This document shows positions 7,835 through 17,258 of a stretch of DNA of 64,000 nucleotides, one piece after another. Position 1 is the stretch's first letter; every line of letters starts with the position of its first letter. A program made the position numbers and the translations under genes. The notes under the pieces were generated by a model. That model saw only the letters and a program-made list of their open reading frames with translations. It was not told the DNA's origin and did no database searches. Source of the DNA: Flavobacterium aquiphilum (GTDB lineage: Bacteria; Bacteroidota; Bacteroidia; Flavobacteriales; Flavobacteriaceae). The stretch covers positions 372,001-436,000 of the forward strand of contig NZ_CP114288.1 of NCBI RefSeq assembly GCF_027111335.1. Direction: 5' to 3'.

Positions 7835-10186
7835 CTAATTCAGCTTTTGCAGTTTACCAAAATAAAGCTGCAATAATTTTGATAATTCGTCTTTTTTGAT
7901 TGGTTTAGAAATGTACCCGTTGCAACCAGCCTCTATTGTTTTTTCTTTATCTCCTTCCAAAGCAAAAGCAGTTTGTGCCAAAATAATTACTTTTTCGTTG
8001 AATTTCCTTATTTCCTTTGTAGCTTCATATCCATTCATTTGAGGCATTTGCATATCCATTAAAATTAAATCGATATCTGGGTTGTTTCGGTAAATTTCAA
8101 CTGCTTCCAAACCCGTTTGTACCATTAATATTTCTCTACTATATGAGTTTAAAACTTTTGTAATAAGCATTCTCGATATTTTGTCGTCCTCGGCAACAAG
8201 GATTTTTAACTTTGCGATCTCGCTATCAAACGGATTGGCCAACACATTGATTGGCACAAAACTATTTTCTTCGAATTTGGCTATACAGGGAAATGTAAAG
8301 TAAAAGATGGAACCTTTTTCGGGTTCACTTTCCACCCAAATTTTACCGCCGAGTAATTCCACATAGGCTTTTGCAATGGACAAACCCAAGCCCGCACCTT
8401 GTCTTGCCATTTTATCATTGAAATGAGCTTGGATAAAACGCTCAAATATAGCATCCTGACTCTCTTTCGGGATTCCTATTCCTGTATCTTTCACAAAGAA
8501 CTCAATATGGCCATCCTTCTTTTCATACCCAAATTCTATTGTTCCTTTGGTAGTAAACTTGATGGCATTTTTGACAAGGTTGATAAGAATGGCAAAAAGC
8601 TTTTCCCGATCTGTACTTATTATTATTTCATCCTCGGCCGAAGGTTTTTTCAATAGGAGCTGTACTCCCTTTTCTTCAGCTTCAGGATTAAAAAAGGTTT
8701 GTATGTACTGCAATTGTTCATCTATATTTGTTTCCGAAAAAACGGCATTCATCTGCCCCGCCTCAATTTTTGAAATATCGACGATGTCATTGATAATGTT
8801 TAGCAAACGGGCACCACTTTTTTCAATAATATCAATATAGTTCTTTTGTTCCTCACTGTTTAGATTGGCTTTTTTCAGTAATTCGGCAAAACCCATTATT
8901 CCATTCATGGGAGTTCTTATTTCATGGCTCATATTGGCGAGAAAAGCCGATTTTAGTCGGTCGCTTTCTTCTGCTTTTATTTTGGCTTTCTCTAATTCTA
9001 CGTTTGTTTCTTTTAGTTTTTCTTTGGAAGAAATTAACTTTTTGTAATTTTTTTCAAGTGAATCATTCATCCTTTCGTACTCCTTGTTTTTGTTGGACAA
9101 GTCCAAACTTAACCGCGCCGCAATAGTTTTTGCCCGCAGTTTGGTAATCAGTAAGGAGTAGGATAATGCAAATAACAGCAAACAGATTATGAAACCACCA
9201 ATTGCTATCATCATTGCTTTCTCCGAAAACAAAAACGGACTTCTCATTGGTTCCGAAAATACCAATGTCCATTTTTTGTGATCGAAAAAAATAGATAGTC
9301 TTCTAGTTTTAATATTTGAATTTCTACTGCTTTTTATTCTGTTTTTATGACTGTCAAATAAAAGTGATTTTTGCGCTATTGTCCCATCGTCGTAAATCTT
9401 TACACGAATATCTTCGCCTTCTTCTAAATTCGATTTAGCCAAAACACTTCTCATTAAATCATCCATTCGAAAAGGACAAAAAACCCACCCCACGATTGCC
9501 GAACGTCGCTCAGCAATTGTATTTATCGGTCCATTTTTATAGACAGGAACATAGATTATAGTTCCAGCCTGAATATCTTTTTTGGTTTCCTGCCGAAGCA
9601 CCACTTTACCCGACAGAACGGGCGTGTTAAAGTCGCGCGCCTGTTCCATTGCTTTGCGTCTGACCGGTTCAGTAAACATATCAAAACCTAGGGCCCTACT
9701 GTTCCTGTAATTATAGGGCTCAAGATAAACAGTGGAAGTATAAATAGTTCTAGAACCCGAAGGGTAGATGGTGTATTGCGAAAAACCTTCTTTCCGAACA
9801 TCTTGAATGTGTTTCGTTAACTGTTCTTTTTTGATTATTTCGACATATCCAAAACCCTGAACTCCTTTAAAATTTTCATTCACTATTGAAAATTTGTTGA
9901 ATTGTTCCCACTCTTTTCGACTGACAAATTCAGATGCCTCAAAAAAAGAAGATGCATTAATCAAAAACTGCGAGTGCAGATCAATTCGGAGGGAAATTTC
10001 TTTTTTGATTTCATTACAAGCTACTTCAAATTCTTTTTCGGACTCATATTCTTCTTCTTTATTAACATTATGAGAAACACCACAAGTTATTATAAGCCCA
10101 ATAAATAAGATTACCGAAGACTTCCACAAAGGACTGAGGTTTTTTGTCGAACGGTTTTTTTTATGTCTCAAATTTGGTATGCCCAT
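7835..10186 (-). CDS. hybrid sensor histidine kinase with CHASE domain and receiver
   Basis: A 783-residue membrane sensor. Order: transmembrane helix (residues 22-38), periplasmic CHASE domain (about 70-310; VQGFGYVEI and the R-x-ALGFDM motif), second transmembrane helix (325-347), coiled coil (360-410), HisKA dimerisation domain with phosphoacceptor His421 (MSHEIRTPMNG), HATPase with N box (NLVKNAIKFT), G1 (DTGIGI) and G2 (GAGLGLS), and a C-terminal receiver with acidic pair (665-668), Asp711 (LILMDMQMP) and Lys761. All catalytic residues are present. CHASE domains sense small extracellular ligands. No separate output gene is next to it, so its partner is unknown. Confidence 0.93.
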   Translation of the reverse strand: MGIPNLRHKKNRSTKNLSPLWKSSVILFIGLIITCGVSHNVNKEEEYESEKEFEVACNEIKKEISLRIDLHSQFLINASSFFEASEFVSRKEWEQFNKFSIVNENFKGVQGFGYVEIIKKEQLTKHIQDVRKEGFSQYTIYPSGSRTIYTSTVYLEPYNYRNSRALGFDMFTEPVRRKAMEQARDFNTPVLSGKVVLRQETKKDIQAGTIIYVPVYKNGPINTIAERRSAIVGWVFCPFRMDDLMRSVLAKSNLEEGEDIRVKIYDDGTIAQKSLLFDSHKNRIKSSRNSNIKTRRLSIFFDHKKWTLVFSEPMRSPFLFSEKAMMIAIGGFIICLLLFALSYSLLITKLRAKTIAARLSLDLSNKNKEYERMNDSLEKNYKKLISSKEKLKETNVELEKAKIKAEESDRLKSAFLANMSHEIRTPMNGIMGFAELLKKANLNSEEQKNYIDIIEKSGARLLNIINDIVDISKIEAGQMNAVFSETNIDEQLQYIQTFFNPEAEEKGVQLLLKKPSAEDEIIISTDREKLFAILINLVKNAIKFTTKGTIEFGYEKKDGHIEFFVKDTGIGIPKESQDAIFERFIQAHFNDKMARQGAGLGLSIAKAYVELLGGKIWVESEPEKGSIFYFTFPCIAKFEENSFVPINVLANPFDSEIAKLKILVAEDDKISRMLITKVLNSYSREILMVQTGLEAVEIYRNNPDIDLILMDMQMPQMNGYEATKEIRKFNEKVIILAQTAFALEGDKEKTIEAGCNGYISKPIKKDELSKLLQLYFGKLQKLN

Positions 10187-10569
10187 TATCTCTTCTGAAA
10201 TTAAAGTAATTTATGGAAAAGTTGCTTTTTTTCTTTTGACTGTAATGTTCATTTGTATAAAAAAATCATCAATCCTTTCCTGTAAACAATAAAATTAGCA
10301 AATAAAATTCTGTTTTTATATTAATAATTTGATATTAAGTACATTTTTGTCTTTAAACAATTTAGAATAGATTTTAAGCATTAGTCACCTCCACATGAAT
10401 ACTTTAGGGAAACACTCTTAAAACAATAGGGATAATTTAGACAAAAAGCAGTCAATTTAGTCTTACCTTCACCTCCTTTTGACCACACTAAACCTTCTTA
10501 AGAAAAACTTGTCTTAGTATTTAAAGCCGAAAAAAATAGGCTATGCCTTTATCAAAATAATTTTTAGCA
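10187..10569. other. AT-rich intergenic region without recognisable gene
   Basis: 383 bases between the divergent kinase and EamA genes. I see no open frame with coding character, no strong hairpin and no clear consensus promoter in it; it must hold the promoters of both flanking genes. Confidence 0.6.
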
Positions 10570-11517
10570 TTGAGAACAAAAATACAAACCGCTTTTAAAT
10601 CAAGAATTAATGCTATTGGGTTGCCCATTTTGGCTTTATGTTGGGTAGGTTTTTTTTGGGGAACCACTTGGATAGCATCCAAAGAAGGGGTAAGACAGAT
10701 GCCGGGATTGCAACTCGCTGCAACCAGACAGTTTATCGCGGGATTTCTTTATTTATGTTTCTTTATTCTGAAAAAAACACCTTGGCCCAAAGGAAAACAA
10801 TGGAACACGATCATTATTCTTAGTTTTCTCAATTTTCTTTTAAGCAACGGCCTTAGTACCTGGGGCGTAAAATACATCAGCAGTGGTCTGGGTTCGATCA
10901 TTGCAGCAATGGTTCCGCTGTGGATTTTACTAATCAAAACGTTTAGTGGTGAACGAATTACCCGCATGGCAGTTTATGGAATTTTAATCTGTTTTGGAGG
11001 GGTGTGCTTCATCTTTTCAGAACACCTTCCCGATTTTCTACAACCTGATTTCCGATTTGGAATCTTCATCTCGGTAACTTCGACAATTACCTGGTCTTTT
11101 GGTGCTTTATATACCAAGAAAAAAGCCGCTAGTTTTAATCCCTATTTTAGTGTAGGATTACAAATGTTCATTTCAAGTATTTGTATTTATGCGATAATGG
11201 GCGTTACGGGAACTAGCATCCCAATCTCTGAAATCCCTACCAATTCCTGGTGGTCAATTGTTTATTTGGTTGTCTTCGGATCGATATTGACATTTGCTGC
11301 CTTTGTTTATGCACTGCAAAAACTCCCAACGGAATTGAGTAGCCTTTATGCCTACATGAACCCAATAGTCGCTATTCTTTTGGGAGCTTTTATATTTAAT
11401 GAACCGCTGAGTATGGAAATTGTCTTTGGCGGAAGCATAACCTTAATTGGTCTTTACATCATTAATTATGCAATGCACAAAAAGAAAGGAAATACTATTC
11501 AGATTCCAAAACAGTAA
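10570..11517 (+). CDS. EamA/DMT family exporter
   Basis: A 315-residue protein with ten predicted membrane helices arranged as two EamA repeats: ALCWVGFFWGTTWIASKEG opens the first, and TITWSFGALYTKK the second. The start is a TTG; the next in-frame Met falls after the first helix, so the TTG is kept. The family exports amino acids or other metabolites across the inner membrane; the substrate is not visible here. A basic C-terminal tail faces the cytoplasm. It stands alone between two promoters. Confidence 0.88.
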   Translation: MRTKIQTAFKSRINAIGLPILALCWVGFFWGTTWIASKEGVRQMPGLQLAATRQFIAGFLYLCFFILKKTPWPKGKQWNTIIILSFLNFLLSNGLSTWGVKYISSGLGSIIAAMVPLWILLIKTFSGERITRMAVYGILICFGGVCFIFSEHLPDFLQPDFRFGIFISVTSTITWSFGALYTKKKAASFNPYFSVGLQMFISSICIYAIMGVTGTSIPISEIPTNSWWSIVYLVVFGSILTFAAFVYALQKLPTELSSLYAYMNPIVAILLGAFIFNEPLSMEIVFGGSITLIGLYIINYAMHKKKGNTIQIPKQ

Positions 11518-11604
11518 AAGTAAAGTTTCGATTTAAGTTTTTCAGCCCGTGCTATCTATATGCCCGATTTAAACAATAAACCGATATATTAAACAATTAA
11601 ATCC

Positions 11605-11613
11605 TATTTTTGC
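11605..11613 (+). promoter_or_regulatory. -7 promoter box for the SCO-like gene
   Basis: TATTTTTGC matches the Bacteroidetes TAnnTTTG box. It lies 14 bases before the ATG at 11628 and overlaps the in-frame TTG at 11610, which argues that translation starts at the ATG. Confidence 0.6.
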
Positions 11614-11627
11614 ACCAAATTATTTTT

Positions 11628-12305
11628 ATGTTATCTATTTTAAAAAGATACCGAACCTACATTATTGGCTTACTGATTTTTTCTGCCATAACGATTTACC
11701 TGTTTTACGGAGCATTGAAACCCGCTAAAACACTGCCGATTTATAATCCTGCTGATGTAAACCCCGAATTGGTGGACAGCACGGTGCAATACGTGAGCAA
11801 ATACCACACTATTGCCGATTTCTCTTTTGTGAACCAAAACGGAAAAACCGTCACACAAAAAGATTATGAAGGCAAAGTTTATGTAGCCGACTTTTTCTTT
11901 ACAACCTGCGGTTCGATTTGCCCTAAAATGACAACCAATCTAGTTGATGTTCAAAAAGCGATAAAAAACAATCCAAAAGTAATGTTGCTTTCCCACACCG
12001 TTTTTCCGGAAACCGACAGTGTGCCTGCATTAAAAGCGTATGCCAAAAAATACGGAGTTATAGACGGTAAGTGGAATCTAGTAACCGGTGACAAAAAAGA
12101 AATCTACACTATGGCCAGAAAATCCTATTTGGCCGTAAAACTTGGAAAACCAGAACAATTATACGACATGGTGCATACCGAAAATTTTATTTTGGTAGAT
12201 CAAAAACGAAGAGTGCGAGGTTTTTATGACGGAACAAAGAAAGAAGACATCCAACGATTGATCGAAGATATTAACTGGCTTTGCGAGAATGAAAAAAATG
12301 AGTAA
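11628..12305 (+). CDS. SCO1/SenC family copper-binding thioredoxin-like protein
   Basis: From the ATG at 11628 the protein has 225 residues: one N-terminal membrane anchor (about 11-29) and a thioredoxin-fold domain facing the periplasm. The copper motif Cys94-x3-Cys98 (TTCGSICPK) and the distal His183 (MVHTENF) are present, which are the three ligands of SCO proteins. The family delivers copper to the CuA site of cytochrome oxidase or acts as a thiol reductase. An in-frame TTG at 11610 lies inside a promoter box and was not chosen. feoA follows after its own promoter. Confidence 0.9.
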   Translation: MLSILKRYRTYIIGLLIFSAITIYLFYGALKPAKTLPIYNPADVNPELVDSTVQYVSKYHTIADFSFVNQNGKTVTQKDYEGKVYVADFFFTTCGSICPKMTTNLVDVQKAIKNNPKVMLLSHTVFPETDSVPALKAYAKKYGVIDGKWNLVTGDKKEIYTMARKSYLAVKLGKPEQLYDMVHTENFILVDQKRRVRGFYDGTKKEDIQRLIEDINWLCENEKNE

Positions 12306-12342
12306 ATCTGATAATAATCAGGTATATTTATAATAAAAGATG

Positions 12343-12351
12343 TATTTTTGC
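12343..12351 (+). promoter_or_regulatory. -7 promoter box for feoAB
   Basis: TATTTTTGC, a full match to TAnnTTTG, 26 bases before the TTG start of feoA. I see no good -33 TTG and no clear Fur-type palindrome next to it. Confidence 0.55.
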
Positions 12352-12376
12352 AATCTTAATTCAATCTAAATAAGCT

Positions 12377-12613
12377 TTGCAAACAACGATTCATTCTCTC
12401 AAAAAAGGTCAAAAGGCCATCATATTGGATTTTGATATCGATATAATTCCATTAAAACTTCTGGAAATGGGCTGTTTACCTGGCAACGAGGTCGAATTAC
12501 TTCAAATAGCTCCTTTTGGAGATCCTTTATATTTGAACATTAATGGTTCTCATCTTGCCATCCGCATCGAGACCGCCAAACAAATTGAAATAGAACTCAT
12601 TAACAACAAATAA
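12377..12613 (+). CDS. feoA: ferrous iron transport protein A
   Basis: A 78-residue SH3-like FeoA protein (LKKGQKAIILDF, LLEMGCLPGNEVELLQIAPFGDP, LAIRIETAKQIEIE). Translation starts at a TTG; no ATG is available. FeoA is a small cytoplasmic partner of FeoB needed for Fe(II) uptake. The feoB start follows 2 bases after its stop, so the two are coupled. Confidence 0.93.
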   Translation: MQTTIHSLKKGQKAIILDFDIDIIPLKLLEMGCLPGNEVELLQIAPFGDPLYLNINGSHLAIRIETAKQIEIELINNK

Positions 12614-12615
12614 AA

Positions 12616-14715
12616 ATGAGTTTAAAAAATATCAACGTTGCTTTAATTGGGAATCCGAATGTAGGGAAAACTTCGGTCTTTAATCAACTTACAGGGCTGA
12701 ACCAACAAGTGGGGAACTATCCCGGAATTACTGTTGAGAAAAAAATGGGTTTTTGCAAACTGCCCAACAATATCAAAGCCAACATCCTTGATTTACCGGG
12801 AACCTATAGCCTAAACGCAAGCTCCATTGATGAAAGCGTCGTTATAGAACTTTTGCTAAACAAAAACGACCGTCTCTATCCGGACGTAGCCCTCGTGGTT
12901 ACCGATGTCGAGAACCTGAAACGAAATTTACTTCTTTATACGCAAATTAAAGACCTTGAAATTCCAACTATTTTGGTCATTAACATGGCTGACAGAATGG
13001 AACAAAAAGGAATCAGTCTTGACATTCCTTACCTTGAAGAACATCTGAAAACCAAAATCGCACTGATCAGTTCGAGAAAAGGATACGGAATTGAAGAACT
13101 GAAAAACCTCATCATCAGTTACAAAACCATTTCTTCGGAACCTTGCTTGAATGCTTCGGTGATTGACACGGAATATTTCAACAGTCTCCGTCAGGCATTC
13201 CCTAACCAATTACTCTATAAATTATGGTTGGTTATAACACAGGATGTTAACTTTTTGAACTTAGAGCGAAACGAAATTCGTAGCACTTTCACAAAATCCC
13301 ATTCGGATTTAAAACGCTTACAGCAAAAAGAAACCATTAAAAGATATCAATTCATCAATGAAGTCCTAAAGGGAGGTTTGAAAATTGACTCTAGTGTGGC
13401 CAAGGATTTTAGAAGCAAACTTGACCGCGTCCTTACACACAAAATATGGGGTTACGTAATATTCTTTGTTATTTTGTTTGTGATTTTTCAGTCTATTTTC
13501 CAATGGTCAAAAATTCCGATGGATTTCATAGACAGCACCTTTGCAACACTGAGCACGCTGGCAGCTGAACATTTGCCTAAGGGCATGTTGACCGATTTGA
13601 TTTCGCAGGGAATAATCCCCGGAATTGGCGGTATTTTGATTTTCATCCCCCAAATTGCCTTTTTATTTTTATTCATTTCGATACTGGAAGAAAGCGGTTA
13701 TATGAGTCGTGTGGTTTTCCTGATGGACAAAATCATGCGCCGTTTTGGATTGTCGGGTAAAAGTGTGGTTCCCTTGATTTCCGGTACAGCCTGCGCCATT
13801 CCGGCCATTATGGCGACACGAAATATCGAAAACTGGAAAGAGCGTTTAATCACAATTCTCGTAACTCCGTTTACAACCTGTTCAGCCCGACTTCCCGTTT
13901 ATGCCATTATAATCGGATTGGTCATTCCCAACACTTATGTACTGGGAATATTAAACCTTCAGGGATTAACACTGATGTTGCTCTATCTCATCGGTTTTGG
14001 AATGGCAATATTTTCAGCCTATATTTTGAATATTGTTCTAAAAGTAAAAGGAAAAACATTCTTTGTGGTCGAAATGCCCAACTATAAATTGCCAATGTTC
14101 AAGAACGTTGCCATCAATGTGGTGGAAAAAACAAAAGCTTTTGTTTCTGGCGCCGGAAAAATCATTTTGGCAATATCTATCATTTTATGGTTTTTGGCTT
14201 CTTACGGACCGGGAAAACAATTCAAAAACGCCGAACAAATAATATTAGAGAATAATAAAACGAATCCTCTATCCCCAACGGAATTTCAAAACGCTGTTGC
14301 TTCGCAAAAACTGGAAAACTCATACATTGGTTTGATGGGAAAAACTATAGAACCGGTAATTTCTCCATTGGGATACGACTGGAAAATAGGTATCGCTATC
14401 ATCAGTTCGTTTGCGGCGAGAGAAGTATTTGTAGGAACCTTGGCAACTATCTACAGCGTAGGCGGAACCGACAATGAAAACACCATAAAAAACAAAATGG
14501 CAGAAGAAATTAATCCGGAAACGGGTCAAAAGATATTCAATTTTGGCACTGGAATTTCTTTGTTGATGTTTTATGCCTTTGCCATGCAATGCGCCAGTAC
14601 TCTTGCCATAACAAAAAAAGAAACCAACTCTTGGAAATGGCCGGCAACTCAGCTTGTTTTCATGAGTACATTGGCTTATGTCGTAGCTTTAATTGCTTTT
14701 CAAATTCTAAAATAG
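12616..14715 (+). CDS. feoB: ferrous iron transporter B
   Basis: A 699-residue polytopic iron transporter with an N-terminal G domain: G1 GNPNVGKTS (12-20), G3 DLPGTYS, G4 NMAD, and a helical linker. The membrane part starts near residue 275 and contains two inverted Gate/nucleoside-recognition repeats (VPLISGTACAIPAIMATR and AAREVFVGTLATIYS). It imports Fe(II) across the inner membrane. Length is within the usual 650-780 range and no motif is missing. It forms an operon with feoA and the small Cys-rich protein just downstream. Confidence 0.96.
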   Translation: MSLKNINVALIGNPNVGKTSVFNQLTGLNQQVGNYPGITVEKKMGFCKLPNNIKANILDLPGTYSLNASSIDESVVIELLLNKNDRLYPDVALVVTDVENLKRNLLLYTQIKDLEIPTILVINMADRMEQKGISLDIPYLEEHLKTKIALISSRKGYGIEELKNLIISYKTISSEPCLNASVIDTEYFNSLRQAFPNQLLYKLWLVITQDVNFLNLERNEIRSTFTKSHSDLKRLQQKETIKRYQFINEVLKGGLKIDSSVAKDFRSKLDRVLTHKIWGYVIFFVILFVIFQSIFQWSKIPMDFIDSTFATLSTLAAEHLPKGMLTDLISQGIIPGIGGILIFIPQIAFLFLFISILEESGYMSRVVFLMDKIMRRFGLSGKSVVPLISGTACAIPAIMATRNIENWKERLITILVTPFTTCSARLPVYAIIIGLVIPNTYVLGILNLQGLTLMLLYLIGFGMAIFSAYILNIVLKVKGKTFFVVEMPNYKLPMFKNVAINVVEKTKAFVSGAGKIILAISIILWFLASYGPGKQFKNAEQIILENNKTNPLSPTEFQNAVASQKLENSYIGLMGKTIEPVISPLGYDWKIGIAIISSFAAREVFVGTLATIYSVGGTDNENTIKNKMAEEINPETGQKIFNFGTGISLLMFYAFAMQCASTLAITKKETNSWKWPATQLVFMSTLAYVVALIAFQILK

Positions 14716-14721
14716 CACATT

Positions 14722-14844
14722 ATGATTCAAGAAATAATTGCATTTAGTATCCTTGTATTAGCATTTGCATTTTTGATTCGAAAATTTTTCTTCAAAAAAA
14801 AATCGGATAAAAATTGCGGGAATGGCGATTGCGGCTGCAGTTAA
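14722..14844 (+). CDS. FeoB-associated Cys-rich membrane protein
   Basis: A 40-residue protein starting 6 bases after feoB. Residues 3-19 form a membrane helix, followed by a basic stretch (RKFFFKKK) and a Cys-rich end (Cys32, Cys37, Cys39 in NCGNGDCGCS). This matches the small Cys-rich proteins found after feoB in many bacteria, sometimes treated as FeoC replacements. The cysteines would lie in the cytoplasm next to the FeoB G domain; binding of Fe(II) or a regulatory role is inferred. Confidence 0.85.
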   Translation: MIQEIIAFSILVLAFAFLIRKFFFKKKSDKNCGNGDCGCS

Positions 14845-15189
14845 TTGAATTTAAATTTCAAAAAGCAATTCTTTCAAAATAATCTTCTTTCAATTTCCTA
14901 ACAGGTTTCAGCTCTTACTAATAGTAAATTGGAAATTCACAGTAGCTAAAAACTTCTTCAATACAAACTTCCTTCGCTATTTTTTGTCATAAAAAAATAC
15001 AAATCGCTGTCAGTCCTAGACAAAACGATGTTAAATAAATCAATTTATCGTACAAAAAATCATTCCGTTTTATTTTTTATCTTAAATTTATGTCATTAAT
15101 TTCCAGCTATTTAATACCTATATTTAAAAATTCATACTGTTTGACAGAATGAGCATCTCAACAAATTAAAAACTTTAAAAATCTATTAT
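14845..15189. other. AT-rich intergenic region
   Basis: 345 bases with no coding frame I trust. A weak -7-like box TATATTTA lies at 15119-15126 ahead of the lipoprotein gene. No terminator-like hairpin is obvious after the feo operon. Confidence 0.5.
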
Positions 15190-15684
15190 ATGAAAAAGCA
15201 GTTTATTAAAGGGTTAGTTGTATCAGGCGCATTGTTATTATTAATTTCCTGCAAAAAAGAGGAAGCACCGGCTGCCGCAGTTATTGATACTAACCAAATC
15301 AAAGAAGAAATTCAAGCCAAAGAAAATGAATTTGCCGAAACATACAACTCGGGGGTAACCAAGGACATCGGTTATCATGCCGATGACGCCATAACCTATC
15401 CGCAAAACAGCAAACCGATAATAGGCAAAACCGCAATAGTTGAATTTTTGAAAACCCACAGGGACACTATTTCCAAAGGACGGAAACTCAATTTCAAAAC
15501 AGAAGACGTATTTGTATCAAAAGACGGCGAACAGGTAGTGGAAATTGGATATTATAAAGTAACCGACTCTACAGATGCAGTTGTGAATTCCGGAAACTAT
15601 ATGAGTTTATTTGTAAAAAGAAACGGCAAATATGTTTGTTTAAGAGATATGAGCACATCGGACATGGATATGCCAAACGAATAA
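15190..15684 (+). CDS. lipoprotein with NTF2/SnoaL-like (DUF4440-type) domain
   Basis: A 164-residue lipoprotein with lipobox Cys21 (LLLLISCKKEE) and a cone-shaped NTF2-like domain (IKEEIQAKENEFAETYNSG, YHADDAITYPQNSKPIIGK, VSKDGEQVVEIGYYKVTD). Such domains bind small molecules or act as enzymes or as inert scaffolds; no catalytic residues are recognised. Lys after the lipid Cys suggests no inner-membrane retention by Asp, and Bacteroidetes lipoproteins are commonly moved to the outer membrane. Role unknown. Confidence 0.8.
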   Translation: MKKQFIKGLVVSGALLLLISCKKEEAPAAAVIDTNQIKEEIQAKENEFAETYNSGVTKDIGYHADDAITYPQNSKPIIGKTAIVEFLKTHRDTISKGRKLNFKTEDVFVSKDGEQVVEIGYYKVTDSTDAVVNSGNYMSLFVKRNGKYVCLRDMSTSDMDMPNE

Positions 15685-15703
15685 AAATAACACCCCCGCA
15701 CTG

Positions 15704-15747
15704 AAAAAGGTTCTCAAAAAATTGTTTTGGGAACCTTTTTTTATTGC
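15704..15747. terminator. terminator between lipoprotein and dispersed repeat
   Basis: 16-base arms (15704-15719 and 15725-15740) with one T-G type mismatch, A-rich on one side and T-rich on the other, so it can work in both directions. It follows the lipoprotein stop by 20 bases. Confidence 0.8.
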
Positions 15748-15817
15748 TATTCATTTTTATATACCGGATATTTTATTCAAATTACCGCACGCATATTCAT
15801 CGCACAGACGCACGGAA

Positions 15818-15843
15818 GTAGAGACGCACGGCAGCGTTTCTAC
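15818..15843. repeat. short hairpin repeat (GTAGAGACGC family)
   Basis: GTAGAGACGC at 15818-15827 pairs with GCGTTTCTAC at 15834-15843 with one mismatch. A partial copy (AGACGCACGG) precedes it at 15806-15815. I recognise GTAGAGACGCAC hairpins as common in Flavobacterium intergenic DNA. Confidence 0.55.
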
Positions 15844-15972
15844 CGCTACGACCACAAATTAAAACAACATTTATTTCTACCACAGGTAATTCATTTTAGA
15901 AACAATTTTGCCCAATAAAAAACCCCGACACAACTGCATCAGGGTATATTTTCTTTGAAAAGTACTTCACAT

Positions 15973-17064
15973 TTAACGTCTTCTTCCTCCACCGCCGCTA
16001 AATCCGCCACCGCCACCACGGTAACCACCGCCACCGCCACCGGAACGGAAACTTCCACTGTTACTTGCTCTGTTTAAACTAGAACCGGAGCTAGAACGAG
16101 AAGAACTCATATTATTGCTTGTCGATGGTCTGGATGAAGAAGACCCTCTGCTCGCATCACGTGTAGAAGCGCTGTTTCTATTACTGGCATCACGAGTTGA
16201 AGCACTGTTTCTATTGCCATCCCTTGACGTGTTTCCAATATTGTTATTGTTTCTGCTGTTGTTTATATTGTTTCTGTTACCGCTGTTTATGTTATTATGC
16301 GAAACTCTGTTTGAAGTGTTTCTGCTGTTATTATTATAATTATTGTAACTATTATGATTAATATAAACATTACTGTGACCGTAATATCCACCATGATGAT
16401 GATAATAATGGTTACTTCTATAAATACCAACTGCCATAACAGTGGCAAACCCAAACCAAGGTGGGTAATACCCGTAATAGTAAGGTGGGTAATATGGCAC
16501 ATAAGCCGGTGAATATACATACTGTACGATTGGTGCCTGTTCCACAACTACAGTCGTAGTTTGTGCCGGAACATTTACAGTAACAGGGTTATTTCCTGTA
16601 TATCCGGGATTTGCAGTAACTCCTTGTCCCGTTGTATTAGGCTCTATAATATAATCTTTGCCATACAAATCTTTGTCTCCAATAATTTGCATAGAAACCT
16701 TTTTGTTTTTGTCTTTTGTAACCATGATTACAGCAACGTCTTGGGTTTCTTTTTTGCTTATTGGATCTCTAAGGATAAATGTAAAATTATCTCCATCTTT
16801 TTTGGTCTCCACTTTGATAAAATCAACTTTTTTATCATCATTTAAATCCAAATTATTGACTTTTGTTTTTTCATCATTCAATGATTTTTCAAAGTCTTCT
16901 ATAGTCTTAGATTTTTGAAAAAGATCCAAAACCGCATAAAGATCCAAATTGTCTCCAGGCAAACCTAATTCTTCAGTATCCTTATCTTTATCTGTTTGAG
17001 CAAAAGCAGTAGCTCCAATCAAGCTCATTACTATTAATAGAAATGAATAAAAACGTACTTTCAT
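15973..17064 (-). CDS. secreted low-complexity protein with Asn/Ser-rich and Gly-rich tail
   Basis: A 363-residue protein with a signal peptide (residues 1-22, ending AFAQ). The N-terminal part has a calcium-loop-like segment (DLNDDKKVDFIKV, 73-85) and a beta-rich domain to about 145. Then follow a Tyr/Pro segment (YVPYYPPYYYGYYPPW), a His/Tyr stretch, an Asn/Arg/Ser-rich region containing NRNSASTRDAS twice in tandem, and a Gly-rich tail ending GGGGRRR. I do not recognise a named family. It may be a cell-surface or extracellular adhesive protein; this is inferred from composition only. It stands alone. Confidence 0.8.
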   Translation of the reverse strand: MKVRFYSFLLIVMSLIGATAFAQTDKDKDTEELGLPGDNLDLYAVLDLFQKSKTIEDFEKSLNDEKTKVNNLDLNDDKKVDFIKVETKKDGDNFTFILRDPISKKETQDVAVIMVTKDKNKKVSMQIIGDKDLYGKDYIIEPNTTGQGVTANPGYTGNNPVTVNVPAQTTTVVVEQAPIVQYVYSPAYVPYYPPYYYGYYPPWFGFATVMAVGIYRSNHYYHHHGGYYGHSNVYINHNSYNNYNNNSRNTSNRVSHNNINSGNRNNINNSRNNNNIGNTSRDGNRNSASTRDASNRNSASTRDASRGSSSSRPSTSNNMSSSRSSSGSSLNRASNSGSFRSGGGGGGYRGGGGGFSGGGGRRR

Positions 17065-17258
17065 AATACTTTTATTTTAATTTGTAATGTAAATATAGAA
17101 AACAAAACTTAATAAATTATGTCTTGATCGCAATATATACGAGATAAATCAAAATTTGTGCCAAATGGGAAATGCCTCATATAACGCCCTTTAGCAAAAC
17201 TAAATCACAATTGAGTTTCAATATAAGTTCCCCATTCAAAACGAAAGTTCTTTTCGGG

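Noticed and set aside
15727..15918. 63-codon frame after the lipoprotein gene
   Set aside because: It starts inside the terminator and runs through a dispersed hairpin repeat; no coding character.
16115..16339. Open frame opposite the low-complexity secreted protein
   Set aside because: Its Leu-rich text is the reverse reading of Ser/Asn/Arg codons of the real gene; no signal for expression.
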